Assembly: GCA_963924555.1 (NCBI GenBank)
Contig: OZ004593.1
Span: 4,770,480-4,834,479, forward strand
Length of the DNA: 64,000 nucleotides
Reading direction: 5' to 3'
Source of the DNA: Crambe crambe
Lineage: Eukaryota > Porifera > Demospongiae > Poecilosclerida > Crambeidae
Shown here piece after piece: positions 47,023-58,589 of the stretch. Every line of letters starts with the position of its first letter. Within the stretch, counting starts at the first letter, position 1. Both the position numbers and the translations under genes were made by a program. A model generated the notes under the pieces. It ran no database searches, was not told where the DNA came from, and saw nothing but the letters and a program-made list of their open reading frames with translations.

Positions 47023-48292
47023 TACGCTATTTCCACTTCAATTCCAACCTACTTACACCTCTATTCCACTCTAATACGGTATTTCCACTTCAATTCCAAC
47101 CCACTTCCACCTCTATTCTACTCTAATGTGGTATTCCACTTCAATTCCAACCCACTTCCACTCTATTCAAGGTATTTCCACTTCATTTCCAACCTACTTC
47201 CACTCTATAAATAGTCATGCCTGTGCGTATCTTTGTGTAAAGCACCATCATTTTGAAGGTAGCAGGGGGAAGTTTTCCCATCTCCCCAATAAGATCATGA
47301 GCGTGTGTTTTGTTCCTGCCGAAAGAAGGGCTCGCTACAGCAGCATCCCTTTCAAAGGCTCTATTGTTCTAATTTGGTAACTGATTTTTTTTTCTATCAG
47401 TTATTTGATCATTCAACATTTCAACAGTTCTGTACTTCTCATATCATGCTAATGTGGTGAATTAAATCTAAATATACAGTGATATCGATAATGCTTCTAA
47501 GGTTGATGGACAGGTATTGTAAGGTTTTCCTCTTCTACCAAAACTTTATAAATTCTGGTGCGGCCTTTCACTAACATAACTGCAGATCAACGTTATCACA
47601 CAAGAATCTTAACCTAGCTAATAGCAAAAAGGAGGAAATTTCATGTAGCTTTACCTCTCTCTTCAGGTAAGTAATACAACTCGTCAGGAATTCCGAACTG
47701 TACGTTGGTCCATTCCACATTCTTTTTGTCCTGTCTAGATCAGCTTGGACAACATTCATAAACGCATACTCGCATACTTCAAACAATCCGAATTAGTAGT
47801 GCTAATCACAGCTATATATACGTATACCTGTGGATAACATTAGTGTAGTATTTTAGGACATCCTATGAAAAATAGGTAACATTGATTAGAGCAATTTATC
47901 ATCTCTTTGTACAGCTTTTAAATATCCTGCAATGGTAGGAGAAATTTCTAGCCACAAATCTTTCATGAAAAGCTTTTAGATAAAGTTGGAATATTATATT
48001 TTATGATTCAATACTTGCCCATCGATGGATTCCAAATCCATCGATATGCAAGACAAAAAAATTCCAATGAGACAAGCTAAAAATCCCATGCATGCAACAT
48101 GTAGTGCATGCATGCATCTTATTGATATCATGTGACATTACACATGCGACACATATCATCACACATAATTTGAAGATCAGGCTTGTCAAGCTATAGCTAC
48201 TTTGAAGCTGGGTATCCCTACAAACTGATATTAGAAGTGGCTGGGAAGTAGGTTGAATTGAAGTGGAAATACTGTATTTGAGTGGAATAGGG
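46975..48292. mobile_element. 1.3-kb element with repeat-rich inverted ends, inserted in A7
   Basis: The left end (46995-47205) contains about four copies of a unit like CTATTCCACTCTAATACGGT followed by ATTTCCACTTCAATTCCAAC. The right end (48243-48292) carries the complement (GGTTGAATTGAAGTGGAAAT ... GTGGAATAGG). The interior has no recognised protein; short frames at 47226-47380 and 48001-48336 lack known motifs. A non-autonomous DNA element of unassigned class is inferred. Confidence 0.6.
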
Positions 48293-48475
48293 GTGTGCTC
48301 TGCATGCAGGTAGCTAATGAAAGTTTCTCTAGCCATTGTTAGTTTTTTGCTGTTATTGTCGTTGTAGAGGTTGTTTTTGTTAATGTTATTATTGCTTCTT
48401 AATGGATCTTATAGTTAACTTATTAGCATGTGCTCAAGCCATAATAACTATCTGCAGAACTAAGGTACTGTCATC

Positions 48476-50428
48476 ATGGAATCAAAAGTTTTGTTTCAAT
48501 TGTGCTGCTTATTCTCATTGCTTCTGCTTCTTGAGGAAGGTAAGTGTGTGACTATAGCTACACTAAAAATAAAAATATCATCAAGGCTTGATCTTCAGGT
48601 TCTCCTTCCACTGTGCATCAAGTGTATCCTACTGAATACATCTTCACCACTGCCACCAATAATGTATCAGACTCAGAGAATTGTAGCTACTATTTATAAA
48701 AATCACAGCAATTTCATAAGATGCCAGCATCCTTCTGTACTGACTGATTCTCAGCAGTGTGACCCACAGCTTCCGAGGGAGAACAGCAACTCCATTGAAA
48801 CTGTAGACAATGGACGAATCCTTTTCAGATTTGCAATGATCACTAACATCACTTATGTGGAATTCTGTTACCATTCAATGCAAGATCCACAAGATCCATA
48901 TGCAAGGTCCCCCAAAGTCACTTACTATAATGAAAGTGATGGATATGAACCTTGGAGAACCATTACTAGTAGTAATTATCAAGATTCTCACAGGTTAAAT
49001 TTTGGTATATCATCCATGATACATTACTTCCATAGCATCACTGCAAAAAATTTAGTGCTTCACTTCAATGTTCGTGACTCAGTGTTGAGACTAATGGAAG
49101 TGAAGTTTTATACTACATGTCCTATTGTACCCACCACTCAGACCACTACTACCAGAAGTTCCACTAGGTCTCAACCCACAACACCAACTACTACTGAAAG
49201 TTCAACTGATCATCAACTTTTTACTGCCAAAAGTTCAACTGAACCTCAGCCTACTGCTACTGAAAATTTCACTGGACATCAACCTACAAGACCTCAGCCT
49301 ACAGAACTTGTTACTGATTATGTCACTGATCATCAACCCACAACACTTGTTACAGCAACCATGAAACATTCAACTGAACCTCAGCCTACAGAACTTGTTA
49401 TTACTGAAAATTTAAAAACCACAACACTTACTATTACTGAAAATTCAACCGGATTAGTTACTAATTCCACCGAACACTCTACTAGATCCACAAATCTTAC
49501 CACTGCTGAAAGTTCCACTAGATCCATGGTTCCTCTTGTGATAGGAGTTGTGGCTGCAGCTGTGATCATGCTGGCAGTCATATTGGGTTTAGTAATTATT
49601 ATTATTCACAGCATCAAACACCCTCCAAAACAGACTAGAGAGTTGACGTTCGATTCCTCAGAAAAGCTCGAACTCACTGCAGTACATTCTGCTGGTTCAA
49701 TGCTTGAAATTAATAATCCTCACTATGCAAGTGCAGAAAGTTCATCTCAACACATCCAGAAGCATTATGATGATAAGAATGACCATAATTACAGTGTTAT
49801 AGAGTCATGCACCACACCTAGTGTTAATGGTAACCCAGCACCTCTATATGCCACAATTCAGGAGAAAGTCGAAACAAGAGAAGAAAGCAATACATCTGAA
49901 GGCAGAGGAGATACCCATACTTACTCTGCTGTGAACGAGGAACTCATTAAGGAGAACAAATCACACACATCTGAAGGCCAAGATGAAAGCCATGTTTATT
50001 CAGTGGTGAAGAAGTCCACAAAAATTGAAGGAATGGATGAATTGACTAAATATAATGAAGCATCAGAGAAGAAGACCGAAATACTGAAAGAGTTGTGGTC
50101 AACTGAAGGCCAAGATGATAGCCATGTTTATTCAGTGGTGAAGAAGAAGTCCACGAAAGAGAGAGCAAAGGAAGAGCATAATAAAGCATCAGAGAAGAAG
50201 TCCAAAATACTGAAAGAATTGTGTATACCTGATGAAAGCCATGTTTATTCAGTGGTGAAGAAGAAGCTCATGAAAGAGAAAGAGACTTGCAATGAAGAAG
50301 CCAGTACTCTATTATATGCTGTTGTAGATACCACTTCCAAAGAAAGTCCCCAAATGTCTACTGATAATCATAAAGAGGAAATGACTACTGAAGATCAAGG
50401 CCATGGGAGAATAAAAATGGAAGCTTGA
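48476..50428 (+). pseudogene. A8: family-A receptor readable only if intron 1 is retained
   Basis: Signal exon 48476-48539 (MESKVLFQLCCLFSLLLLLE), 59-nt intron 48540-48598, then ectodomain A. A 4-nt gain (AGCT) near 48684 shifts the spliced frame into a stop after about 45 codons. If the 59-nt intron stays in the message, 59+4 = 63 and one frame runs unbroken to 50428 (650 residues). Its first ectodomain segment is then replaced by out-of-frame residues. From about 48690 the frame is normal: ectodomain, long stalk, helix VPLVIGVVAAAVIMLAVILG near 49525, and seven tail motifs (YSVI, YATI, YSAV, YSVV three times, YAVV). Classed as a pseudogene, but only one indel separates it from an intact gene, so error or recent loss are equal options. 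Confidence 0.6.
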
Positions 50429-51343
50429 TTTATTGAAGACTCGTGTGACCATAACAAAATGTAGAATCAATTCAACACTCATACTAATAATTATAATACA
50501 GTGATTTTTTTGTTGTTGTTGTTGCTGCAGTCGTTCTTGTTATTGTTATTGTTCTTAATCGGGTGGTATATATAACTTGTTGCCAGTAGCTATGTACTCA
50601 TACCTATTTAGTTGAGTAATTCCACGTTGGTTTTTCTACATTTTTGTTACTACTTCTTAATGGGTTTTATGAGCTATGTGACCAAGACATTAGTATATTG
50701 GTAGTTAATAGTAGCGTCATTCCCAAATAAGGCCTGGATACAAGGTTAAGTTGATAGGTCAACAAAAAATGTAGTAGCTTTAAATATAATAGTCCTGTGT
50801 GACTAGGTGTCACAGAAATAACAATAGCAAGATATATCATCGAAGTTTGGTCATTATGATAAGGATACCTCTCCAAATGAGACACTTTTCCTGATCCCCT
50901 GAAGTGTACACATTGAGAACTTTCATTATAACTAATTATGGTTGAAAAAATATAGTTTACTCCTTCACTTCTATAACAATAATTAGCTACAACATATACA
51001 CATAAACCTTGACCATGATCATGTATTCATGTGGTCACAACTCACAAGCTATAGGACAACATGCAAATTATGCTGGCATAGTTTGGGAATAATAGGTCTC
51101 TCTTTGGTGATACTGCCAGATGCTGGAGAGTTCCTCACGAGGCTCACTTAGAACATCCCTAGAACATCAACTTCAAGCACAGTGCATTTATGAATGATGC
51201 ATTAAGATACAAATTCAACTGTTTCTTATTACTGCTTGAATTTTTATACCCACCAATACAATTGAGGCATTTACGTAGGTCCATAATTAGCAACTTTTCT
51301 GTAGCCAAGTGACCTCATCAGTGGCTACCATGTGATATTCCTT
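50429..51343. other. A8-A9 spacer
   Basis: No gene. Homologous in blocks to 44816-46330 and to the A1-A2 spacer, ending in the A-branch 5' flank (GTCCATAATTAGCAACTTTT near 51280). No signal exon is recognisable before A9. Confidence 0.5.
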
Positions 51344-51942
51344 CAGGTTCCTCCTCCACTGTGCATCAAGTGTATCCTACTGAATACATCTTCACCACTG
51401 CCACCAATAATGTGTCAGACTTGGAGAATTGTACTATTTATAAATTTCATAAGATGCCAGCATCCTTCTGTACTGACTGATTCTTAGCAGTGTGACCCAC
51501 AGCTTCCGAGGGAGAACAGCAACTCCATTGAAACTGTACAAAATGGACGAATCCTGTTCAGATTTGCAATGACCACTAATATCACTTGTGTGGAATTCTG
51601 TTATTATGCAATGCAAGATCCACAAGATCCACCAGAGTCACTTAGCTATTATTTTAATGAAAGTGATGGATATGAACCTTGGAGATCCTTTAGTAATATA
51701 CAAGAGTCTAATGGATTGGCACATCATCCAGAACACATGATTTCCATGTCAGCATCAGTGGAAAAAATTTGTGCTTGCTTTCAATATTCGTGGAAACTCA
51801 ACATTGTGACTGTATGAAGTTATTCACTTTCCAGACTCCGTTGCTGAACAAATAACCACAATGGAATCCAGTGAACTCTTCAACTCTGATACATTAATAG
51901 TCGATAACAGTTGTACTGAAATGTACAGTTGTACTGTGTGAA
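51344..51942 (+). pseudogene. A9: broken ectodomain A fused to the end of a family-B tail
   Basis: Exon-2-like start at 51346 (TTCCTCCTCCACTGTGCATC) with no signal exon. A deletion near 51440 and CAG-to-TAG at 51483-51485 break the ectodomain. The sequence runs to NIRGNST-like residues near 51800. After AACATTGTGACT it switches abruptly to GTATGAAGTTATTCACTTTC, the last part of a family-B tail, matching 62770-62890 closely (ATGGAATCCAGTGAACTCTT in both). Stalk, helix and most of the tail are missing. A dead hybrid that marks the A/B boundary of the cluster. Confidence 0.72.
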
Positions 51943-52161
51943 CATAACTATAGAACATTGTCAAACATGCACTATTGGGTTATTATAATAAGACTTGCCT
52001 TTCATAATTTCACTGAGGGAAGGGGCCGGGGTCCTACTGAAAATAGTGTTTATGATGTGTGTTTATAATGTATGAGGTTCATTGGAATTTCCAACATCAT
52101 AACAACTTTTCTCTGTGAGTGGTACTACCTAGCTAGATAGTTACGTATATGCAGCCTGAAG

Positions 52162-53104
52162 ATGTCCAGCTTCTTTGCCGAAGTCATGTTCAAGAGCTTC
52201 CTCACCTTTGCACTTCACACTCACAGTGGACAAAGTAAGAGATTTATGCTAGCTATAGATGTTTTGATAGTAGCTGCAGTAACTATCCTAATTATTATGT
52301 AGGTTCACCTGTGTGCAATAATAAAGTGGAGGTCACAGCTCAGTTTCCAACAGTGCAGCCATCAACTTGACACTCAGTGGTTCAAATATCATAAAGACTA
52401 TACCATTGGAGTTTAGAGTTATCAATGATAATATTAGTATCACACTAAATGGAAGTGAACGAAATTTCACTCTGAATGGAAATCTTTTGGAACTGAACCT
52501 AACCTTGGAGTGCATCTCATCACTACAGGCAAGTATTGCGCCAAATGAAAATGAAGAAACATTTTTAATTGAAACTCTGGACATAAGTGAGTTCACTCAA
52601 TTATTGTTACGCATCTTGTCTCTCCTAATTACAGACACAACTTATAGATTCAATGGAGGTGGAACCACAAGTACAACAGACATTAGCAGTACTTCAAGTA
52701 AAACTGCTTCATCAACCACTGCTTCAACTTCAACTACATCACCTACTACTTCTTCCACCACCACCACATCACCAACTGCTTCAAATATAACAGGTTTCAT
52801 CATTGGAGTTACTGTTGCCATCTCCTTCCTACTCCTTCTTCTTCTTGTGATTATTATATTCCTCATAATTGGTGCAATTAAGAGGAAACTTGCTCAGTCT
52901 CCTCAAACAGTTAAGGATGGATCAGAACAAGAATCGGAACCCAACTATGAAGACATACCATCACCCACCAGAGAAGAAGAAACTGCCTTCGATTTCACTG
53001 ACAACTGTTGCTATGCCGGTGCAGGTGTCCCATTGTATGATGTTATCCACTCTCCAGACTCTGTTGATAAACAAACAGCCACAATGGAATTGATACAATC
53101 TTAA
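52162..53104 (+). pseudogene. B1: family-B receptor with deletion in the ectodomain
   Basis: Signal exon 52162-52234 (MSSFFAEVMFKSFLTFALHT). Exon 2 starts at 52303 (SPVCNNKVEVTAQ), then lacks about 100 nt present in B2, B4 and B5, giving TGA at 52368-52370. From 52367 the rest is open in the family frame: LEFRVINDNISITLNGSERN, a 48-nt GT-AG intron (52589-52636), a Thr/Ser stalk, helix ISFLLLLLLVIIIFLIIGAI and tail 2 with NYEDIPSP and PLYDVIHSP. Nearly identical to B4 outside the deletion. No translation past the signal region is expected. Confidence 0.72.
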
Positions 53105-53224
53105 CAGTTGTGCTAAAAATCTTGAGCATGAAGGAAGTGCTTAACATTGTCTATCGCATGCATGGACACTGGTCACTATAATGAGTACGTCTTGCTTTCA
53201 TGTCCTATGCACTTAGCATGCTTA

Positions 53225-53289
53225 GGAGAGGGGGGAGGGGGAGGGAGGGGAGATGGGGGATGAGGGGGAGGGGGAGGGGAAAGGGGGTG
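53225..53289 (+). repeat. G-rich tract after B1 (quadruplex-prone)
   Basis: Runs of 3-6 G in GGAGAGGGGGGAGGGGGAGG and GGGGAGGGGGAGGGGAAAGG. The same tract follows B3 (58073-58147), B4 (59793-59858) and B5 (61426-61492), about 100-150 bases past each stop codon. G-rich strand = coding strand. Confidence 0.75.
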
Positions 53290-53344
53290 TGGGAAGAAGA
53301 GCAGATATACGCATGCATGACTAATTCTCTTTCACATGCAAGTA

Positions 53345-53463
53345 CACTGTAAGAATGAAAGTGTGCACTGCACACTAAATTGTCCCAATACACATACCAA
53401 AAACAAAAACAGTGTGTGTATTGGGACAAAATGGTGTGCAGTAAACACTTTTGTTTTACAGTG
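53345..53463. mobile_element. 119-bp TA-inserting MITE, empty site known
   Basis: Inverted ends CACTGTAA and TTACAGTG, with a longer imperfect palindrome (TTGTCCCAATACACA against TGTGTATTGGGACAA). It is flanked by TA at 53343-53344 and 53464-53465. The paralogous spacer after B4 reads CACATGCAAGTAGACAAATT at 59904-59923 with one TA and no insert, which is the empty site. The TA duplication suggests the Tc1/mariner group. Confidence 0.88.
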
Positions 53464-53852
53464 TAGACAAATTACTGCAATGAAGCTGTTTGGAGAAAAT
53501 ATGAAGTTTTGAAGCACAGCAGAAAGGAGGGGAGCCCAGCTTCCACTTTTTCTGGGAGAGGCTAGAGGAGAAGTCCCACATACTGTTACTGTTAGAGTGT
53601 ATAGGTAGCTATGTAGTTACATAGGTTGGGAAGCAATAACAGAAACATAACAGAATAGAAAGTTATCAGTACACAAGACACAAATTATCCCTGTTTACTT
53701 CGTTATTAAGTTGTGTTGTAATAACTAAATATTAGTAAAACTACTGATAATAGTATGATGTATGAGGTTCATTGAAATTCCCAATAAATTATCATAACTT
53801 CACTGTGAGTGGTACTAGCTAGATAGTTATATGTAGCCATATCAGCCTGAAC

Positions 53853-56800
53853 ATGTCCAGCTTCTTTGTCAAAGTCCTGTTCAAGAGCTTCCTCATCCTT
53901 TCACTTCACAGTCACAGTGGACAAAGTAAGAGATTTGTGCTAGCTATAGCTGTTTTTAATTGGCGAGTGAAGCGAGCCACTCTCTGGTCATGTCAACGGG
54001 AGCTCGAGATATATTTATATGTAGTTAGAACACGGTACACAGCGAAAAATCTACAACTTGTAACAGGTCTGGACTGCCCCACATACCAGTTATGACCTGT
54101 ACACAGGTCTGTAACAGGTCAGTAAAATCTACAAGTCTGTAACAGGTCCGTATTTTTGGACTGTATCAGACCTGCTGCCCCACCAACTGCCTACAGATCA
54201 AAAATTAGTACTTCCGGTGCCTAGGGTTAATTACGGATTTTTGTTCTGTTACATACCTGTTACAAAATGCTTACAAGTTGTAGATTTTTCGCTGTGTAGT
54301 CTGATGATTATGGCCAATAAACAACCGAATCCGAGGGCGCAGCCCGAGGATAAGGTTGTTTATTTGGCCATAATCACCAGGACTACCGTGTTCTAACTGT
54401 TATTATATCCCCAGGGCGCACGATTTCATTGGTCGGTCTGTAGTTTTAGCTAGCTAGCTACCCCCTTAGTTACGAAACAAAACGAAAACTCCTGCCGTGG
54501 CTTGTCCCTGTCCTGGGATAGTATAGTCTGGCGTAGCCAGCCCCAGGCACTTCCGGAACTCCAGCGCAAGGCAACGTCATTTTACGACACTAAAACGTCA
54601 TATTACGTAATAAAAAATTTAGGCCGGGAACAAGTCGAAGTATTGTGTGTTACCAGACCCTTACGCTGGAGTTCCGGAAGTGCTTGGGGCTGGCTGCGCC
54701 AGACTACTTGATAACCTGACAACTTGATCACTTTTGCTGGTGCTGGTCGTAGAAAGTTTGTAGCTGAGTAGCTGATTCCCTCAGGATACACGATACACGA
54801 GTACGATGCTAAACTAATGCGTTTTAGGTCTTTTCTAATCCTGGCACTGAAAGCCTGGCCTCAGGAGGCTATCACAAAACCTCCCTTTTGCGCAATATCA
54901 ATAGAATCGGTGTCTCCTTCCAATAGAATCGGTGCCTCCTTCCTTAATTAATAATACGCATGCGCACGTTCGTTTGACCTTTGACCCCACAAATGAAACA
55001 TGCCCATAGCACTTAGAACAAACAGCTTGAGCTTATTGTTTTCTACAGCATTTTGTCATAGAGGTGCTAAGTGGATTGTAGGCGCTTGGCTTTCTAAGTG
55101 CTTGTGGTAAGCATTATACAGCCTCCTATGTATGCAGCTGCAATATCTTAGTAAGTCAAAGTACAAATGACATTCACCAACTGCTTCGCTCGCCGATTGA
55201 ATATGTTACACGAACATTATGTCATACCCTAGTTAGTTGATAGTCTTAACACCATAATGTAGGTTCACCTGTGTGCAACAATGAAGTGAATATAACAGCT
55301 CAGTACTACAGTGATGTAGGCTACACAACAAGGAATATTATATGCATGCTAAAAGAATCCAATATTATCAAATGCAACTTCAATAAGGAGCTTGGTTTTA
55401 ATGCTTCCAACAGTGCAGCCATCAACTTAACACTCAGTGGTTCGAAGACTATACCATTGGAGTTTAGAGTTATCAATGATAGTATTGGCATCACACTAAA
55501 TGGAAATGAACAATATTTCAACCTAACTGAAAGGGTTTTGGAATTAAATCGAACCTTGGAGTGCATCTCATCACTACAGGCAAGTATCGTGTTAGATGAA
55601 AATGAAGGATCATTTTTAATTGAAACTCTGGACATAAGTGAGTTACTCAATTTTAATATAGTATTGTTATGCATCCTGTCTCTTCTAATTACAGGTAGAA
55701 TTGATGGACATGGAACCACGAGTACAATAGACATTAGTAGTACTTCGACTAAAACTGCTTCATCAACCACTGCTTCAACTTCAACTACATCACCTACTAC
55801 TTCATCCACCACCACCACATCACCAACTGCTTCAAATATAACAGGTGTCATCATTGGAGCTACTGTTGCCATCTCCTTCCTCCTCCTGCTCATCATAGTG
55901 GTAGTCTTAATCCTAATAGCCACGATCCTCCGAAGAAAAAAGTCCCATTTCTTTGACCATGGACCCTTCACAACCTCCAATAGAGAAGACAATAACTATG
56001 AGACCATTAACACACTGCCACACCCCATGATACCTGCATTTGAAATGGGTAGCCGCTATAATGATGGAAGCACGAGAAACCTGAGCATGGCGAGCTTTGA
56101 TATGTCATCCAGAAATAACCACCTCAATCCTCAAAACGACTTACCTCTCCCTCCAGTCGAGTCTGATTTCGCTACCATTGAAGAATGGAGGAGATATGAA
56201 GCAGAAAACGATCCCATTCCTAACCCCTTTTATGCTACGACGTCTGCTTTCTCATCTAGCACTGGAAGTGCGCTCATAGAAGAACCGAATTATGAGATTA
56301 TCCAAGAAGCCAAGCAAAGATTCGCATCACAAATAGGTGGAAGTCTGCATCACGCCTTTGACATACATCAAATCCAAGACCCTCATCATATGGCACAGTC
56401 ACTTCATGACATACACACAACGATACATCCAACAAAGCTACCTTGGACTGGCTCTGTGAATAGAGTCAATAGAAATATGGCCACTAAGAAAATTCATCCA
56501 CCACACTTCCATCGCAACGAGATGGATTTTGGACCACACTCCAATGTATCTCCCCTCACAAAGAGTTTAATGGCGAACCATCTCATCACTGACCAAAAAT
56601 CAGCAATGGAGGCAAATGGTGAGATGGAGGATCAAAGTCCTGGTGCCATCAAGAATGATTTTTACGTGACTACTTCTGAACTGGAGCCGGAGTATTTCAC
56701 ACTTATAGATGATTCGCATGTGGTATCATGTGTGGAGGAACCTTCTGCTGAACCAGAAAGCACTACACCCCAAAGAGCAGGTGAGGAATCAACGGACAGC

Positions 56801-57259
56801 ATATCTGCACCTGATGACAGTGACCCCATTTATAGTGAGGTCAAGAAAACAAGATCCAAAGAAGACTTGGTAAGTGCAGAAGAGCATGATACTACTACTG
56901 AAGAAGGCAGCCATATTGGTGATCTTCCTCCTCCACCATTTAAGTACGAGGAAGGAGAACTAATAGAAGTAAATAGAATGTCCGATAACGAAACGAGAGA
57001 AAGAGTTGAACTTGGACAAGAAAAGAAAGAAAGAAACGATAAAATACAACCTCAATCCTCTCAAACTGAGCATGACAACGAGGAACACCTCAACAATACA
57101 GACACCTCTCCTCCAGACAGACATGTCGAACCCTCGCTTCTCCCCTCGGCTATGAATGTTGATGATAAGCCTCCACATGATGAGAAAAAAACAACACAAA
57201 ACAGGGAACAGCCGAAACTCTTGGGAAATGTGATAGAGGAATTTGGTAAAGAAAACTAG
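53853..57259 (+). CDS. Receptor B2: family-B ectodomain with a unique 445-residue tail (type 3)
   Basis: Exons 53853-53925 (MSSFFVKVLFKSFLILSLHS signal peptide), 55263-55637 and 55695-57259, all phase 1; 670 residues. The ectodomain of about 125 residues begins SSPVCNNEVNITAQYYSD and has several N-glycosylation sites, with no family recognised. A stalk of TTSPTTSSTTTTSPTASN and a helix ISFLLLLIIVVVLILIATIL at about residues 200-226 follow. The tail differs wholly from the other B genes: acidic, Pro/Ser-rich, with YETI, YEII, YFTL and YSEV sites that fit SH2 or endocytic motifs, plus a PPPPFKYEEGE stretch. Intron 1 is 1,337 nt because of a nest of transposons (53960-55235); in B4 it is 83 nt. 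The intron lengths (57 nt for intron 2) keep frame even if retained. Confidence 0.82.
54038..54296. mobile_element. Element B: 259-bp MITE inside element A
   Basis: Perfect 26-bp inverted ends (CACAGCGAAAAATCTACAAC...) at 54038-54063 and 54271-54296, flanked by TA on both sides (54036-54037, 54297-54298). It interrupts the left arm of element A just after AGTTAGAACACGGTA. The uninterrupted complement, GACTACCGTGTTCTAACT, is in the right arm at 54381-54398. Tc1/mariner-type by its TA duplication. Confidence 0.85.
54524..54706. mobile_element. 183-bp inverted-repeat element
   Basis: Arms of about 50 bp: TAGTCTGGCGTAGCCAGCCC with CAGGCACTTCCGGAACTCCA on the left, and the complement TGGAGTTCCGGAAGTGC and GCGCCAGACTA on the right. 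The GGCGTAGCCAGCC core also occurs in the palindrome at 20430-20455, so it is a dispersed family. Confidence 0.7.
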
Positions 57260-57619
57260 TAAGCCCCGAAATTAAATTGAATTCCCTTTATTCAGTAAAA
57301 GTAATAATCAGTAGTAGTCATCTGTTACTAGTTAACTAGCAAAAATTTGAGTTTGATGGTAGTGGCAGGAAAGCACTGCAGTGGCAGTGGCAGTAGTTAG
57401 GCACACATGTATTACTTATAATGTCATCTCTTAATGTGTTTATTCTTGTGAGTTATGTAAAATGAGAAGTTTAAAATAACTATTGGATAAAATATGCTAT
57501 AATTTTCAGTGTAAAGTTGTCAGCAAGAAGGAAAAAATGCCGTAATAAATCATGTGAAATGAGTTTTGATAACTAGGCTATAGCAACTAAATTATTATGA
57601 CGATGTATGCAGCTTGAAG
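57260..57619. other. B2-B3 spacer
   Basis: No gene. It lacks the roughly 100-base 5' flank (GTGAGTGGTACTAGCTAGAT) found before B1, B2, B4, B5 and B7, so B3 may have lost its promoter. Confidence 0.5.
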
Positions 57620-57981
57620 ATGTCCAGCTTCTTTGCCAAAGTCATGTTCAACAGCTTCCTCATCCTTTCACTTCACACTCACAGTGGACAAAGTAAGAGA
57701 TTTGTGCTAGCCATAGCTGTGATAGTAGCTGCAGTAACTATGAACTTAAAACCATATGACATTGTATAGGCTCACCTGTGTACAATAATGAAGGCATTTT
57801 GATGGTAACAGCTCAGTACAACTGTTGCTGTGCCAGTGCAGGTGTTTCATTGTATGATGCTATCCACTCTCCAGACTCTGCTGATAAACAAACGACCACA
57901 ATGGAATCCAGGAACTTTGATACATTAACAATCGATCTTAACAGTTGTGCTAAAGATCTTGAAGTGCTTAACATAGATTGA
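57620..57981 (+). CDS. B3: internally deleted mini-gene, signal peptide plus end of tail 2
   Basis: Exons 57620-57692 (MSSFFAKVMFNSFLILSLHT) and 57770-57981, phase 1, open for 94 residues. After SSPVYNNEGILMVTAQYN the sequence jumps in frame to the tail end: CCCASAGVSLYDAIHSPDSA and then the C-terminus shared with B5 (NFDTL, LNSCAKDLE). Ectodomain, stalk and helix are deleted as one block. The product would be a small secreted or ER-retained peptide carrying a receptor tail motif. It may well be a pseudogene. The conserved B upstream flank is absent; the G-rich tract downstream is present. Confidence 0.5.
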
Positions 57982-58589
57982 GAATATTATAGAACATTGT
58001 GTAGCACTCATGGACACTGGACACTATAATGAGACATCTTGCTTTCATGTCCTATGCACTCATGGTATGTTTGGGAGAGGGGGGAGGGGGAGGGAGGGAG
58101 AAGGGGAAGGGGGAGGACCCCGGAAGGGAGGAGGGGGGAGGGGGGAGTAGGTATATATGCATGTATGGCTAATTCTCTTCAAGTAGACATGTCACTGCAA
58201 TGAAGCTCTTTGGAGAAAACATGCAGTTTGGAAGCACAGCAGAAAGGAGGGGACTAGTCTCGTGCCCAGCTTCTGCTTTTTCTGGGAGAGGCTAGAGGGG
58301 ACTGCAGGGAAGCCCCACATACTGTTACTGTTAGAGTGTATAGGTATGTAGTTAGGTTGAAAAGCAATAACAGAAACATAACAGAATAGAAAGTTATCAG
58401 TACACAAGCATTGACTGAAGTTTACACAAGTTCTCCCTGTTTACTTAGTTATTGAGTTATATTGTAATAACTAGATATTATTAAAATTGATGGTCATACC
58501 GAAAATAGTATTTTATGATAATGATGTCATTGAAATTCCCAATATCATAACAACTTCTCTGTGAGTGGTACTAGCTAGATAGTTATATG

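Larger units (their letters stand above)
53960..55235. mobile_element. Nested transposon insertion in intron 1 of B2
   Basis: The B5 intron reads TTTTTAATTAGTTGATAG. In B2 the same site is split by about 1.27 kb starting TGGCGAGTGAAGCGAGCC and ending near TGCTTCGCTCGCCGATTG, imperfect inverted ends. Inside are element A (54023-54398), element B within A (54038-54296) and a 183-bp inverted repeat at 54524-54706 (TAGTCTGGCGTAGCCAGCC ... GGCTGGCTGCGCCAGACTA). No transposase frame seen. Confidence 0.7.

Noticed and set aside
47226-48336. Short frames inside the element in A7 as a possible transposase
   Set aside because: No catalytic motif or zinc-finger pattern; element looks non-autonomous.
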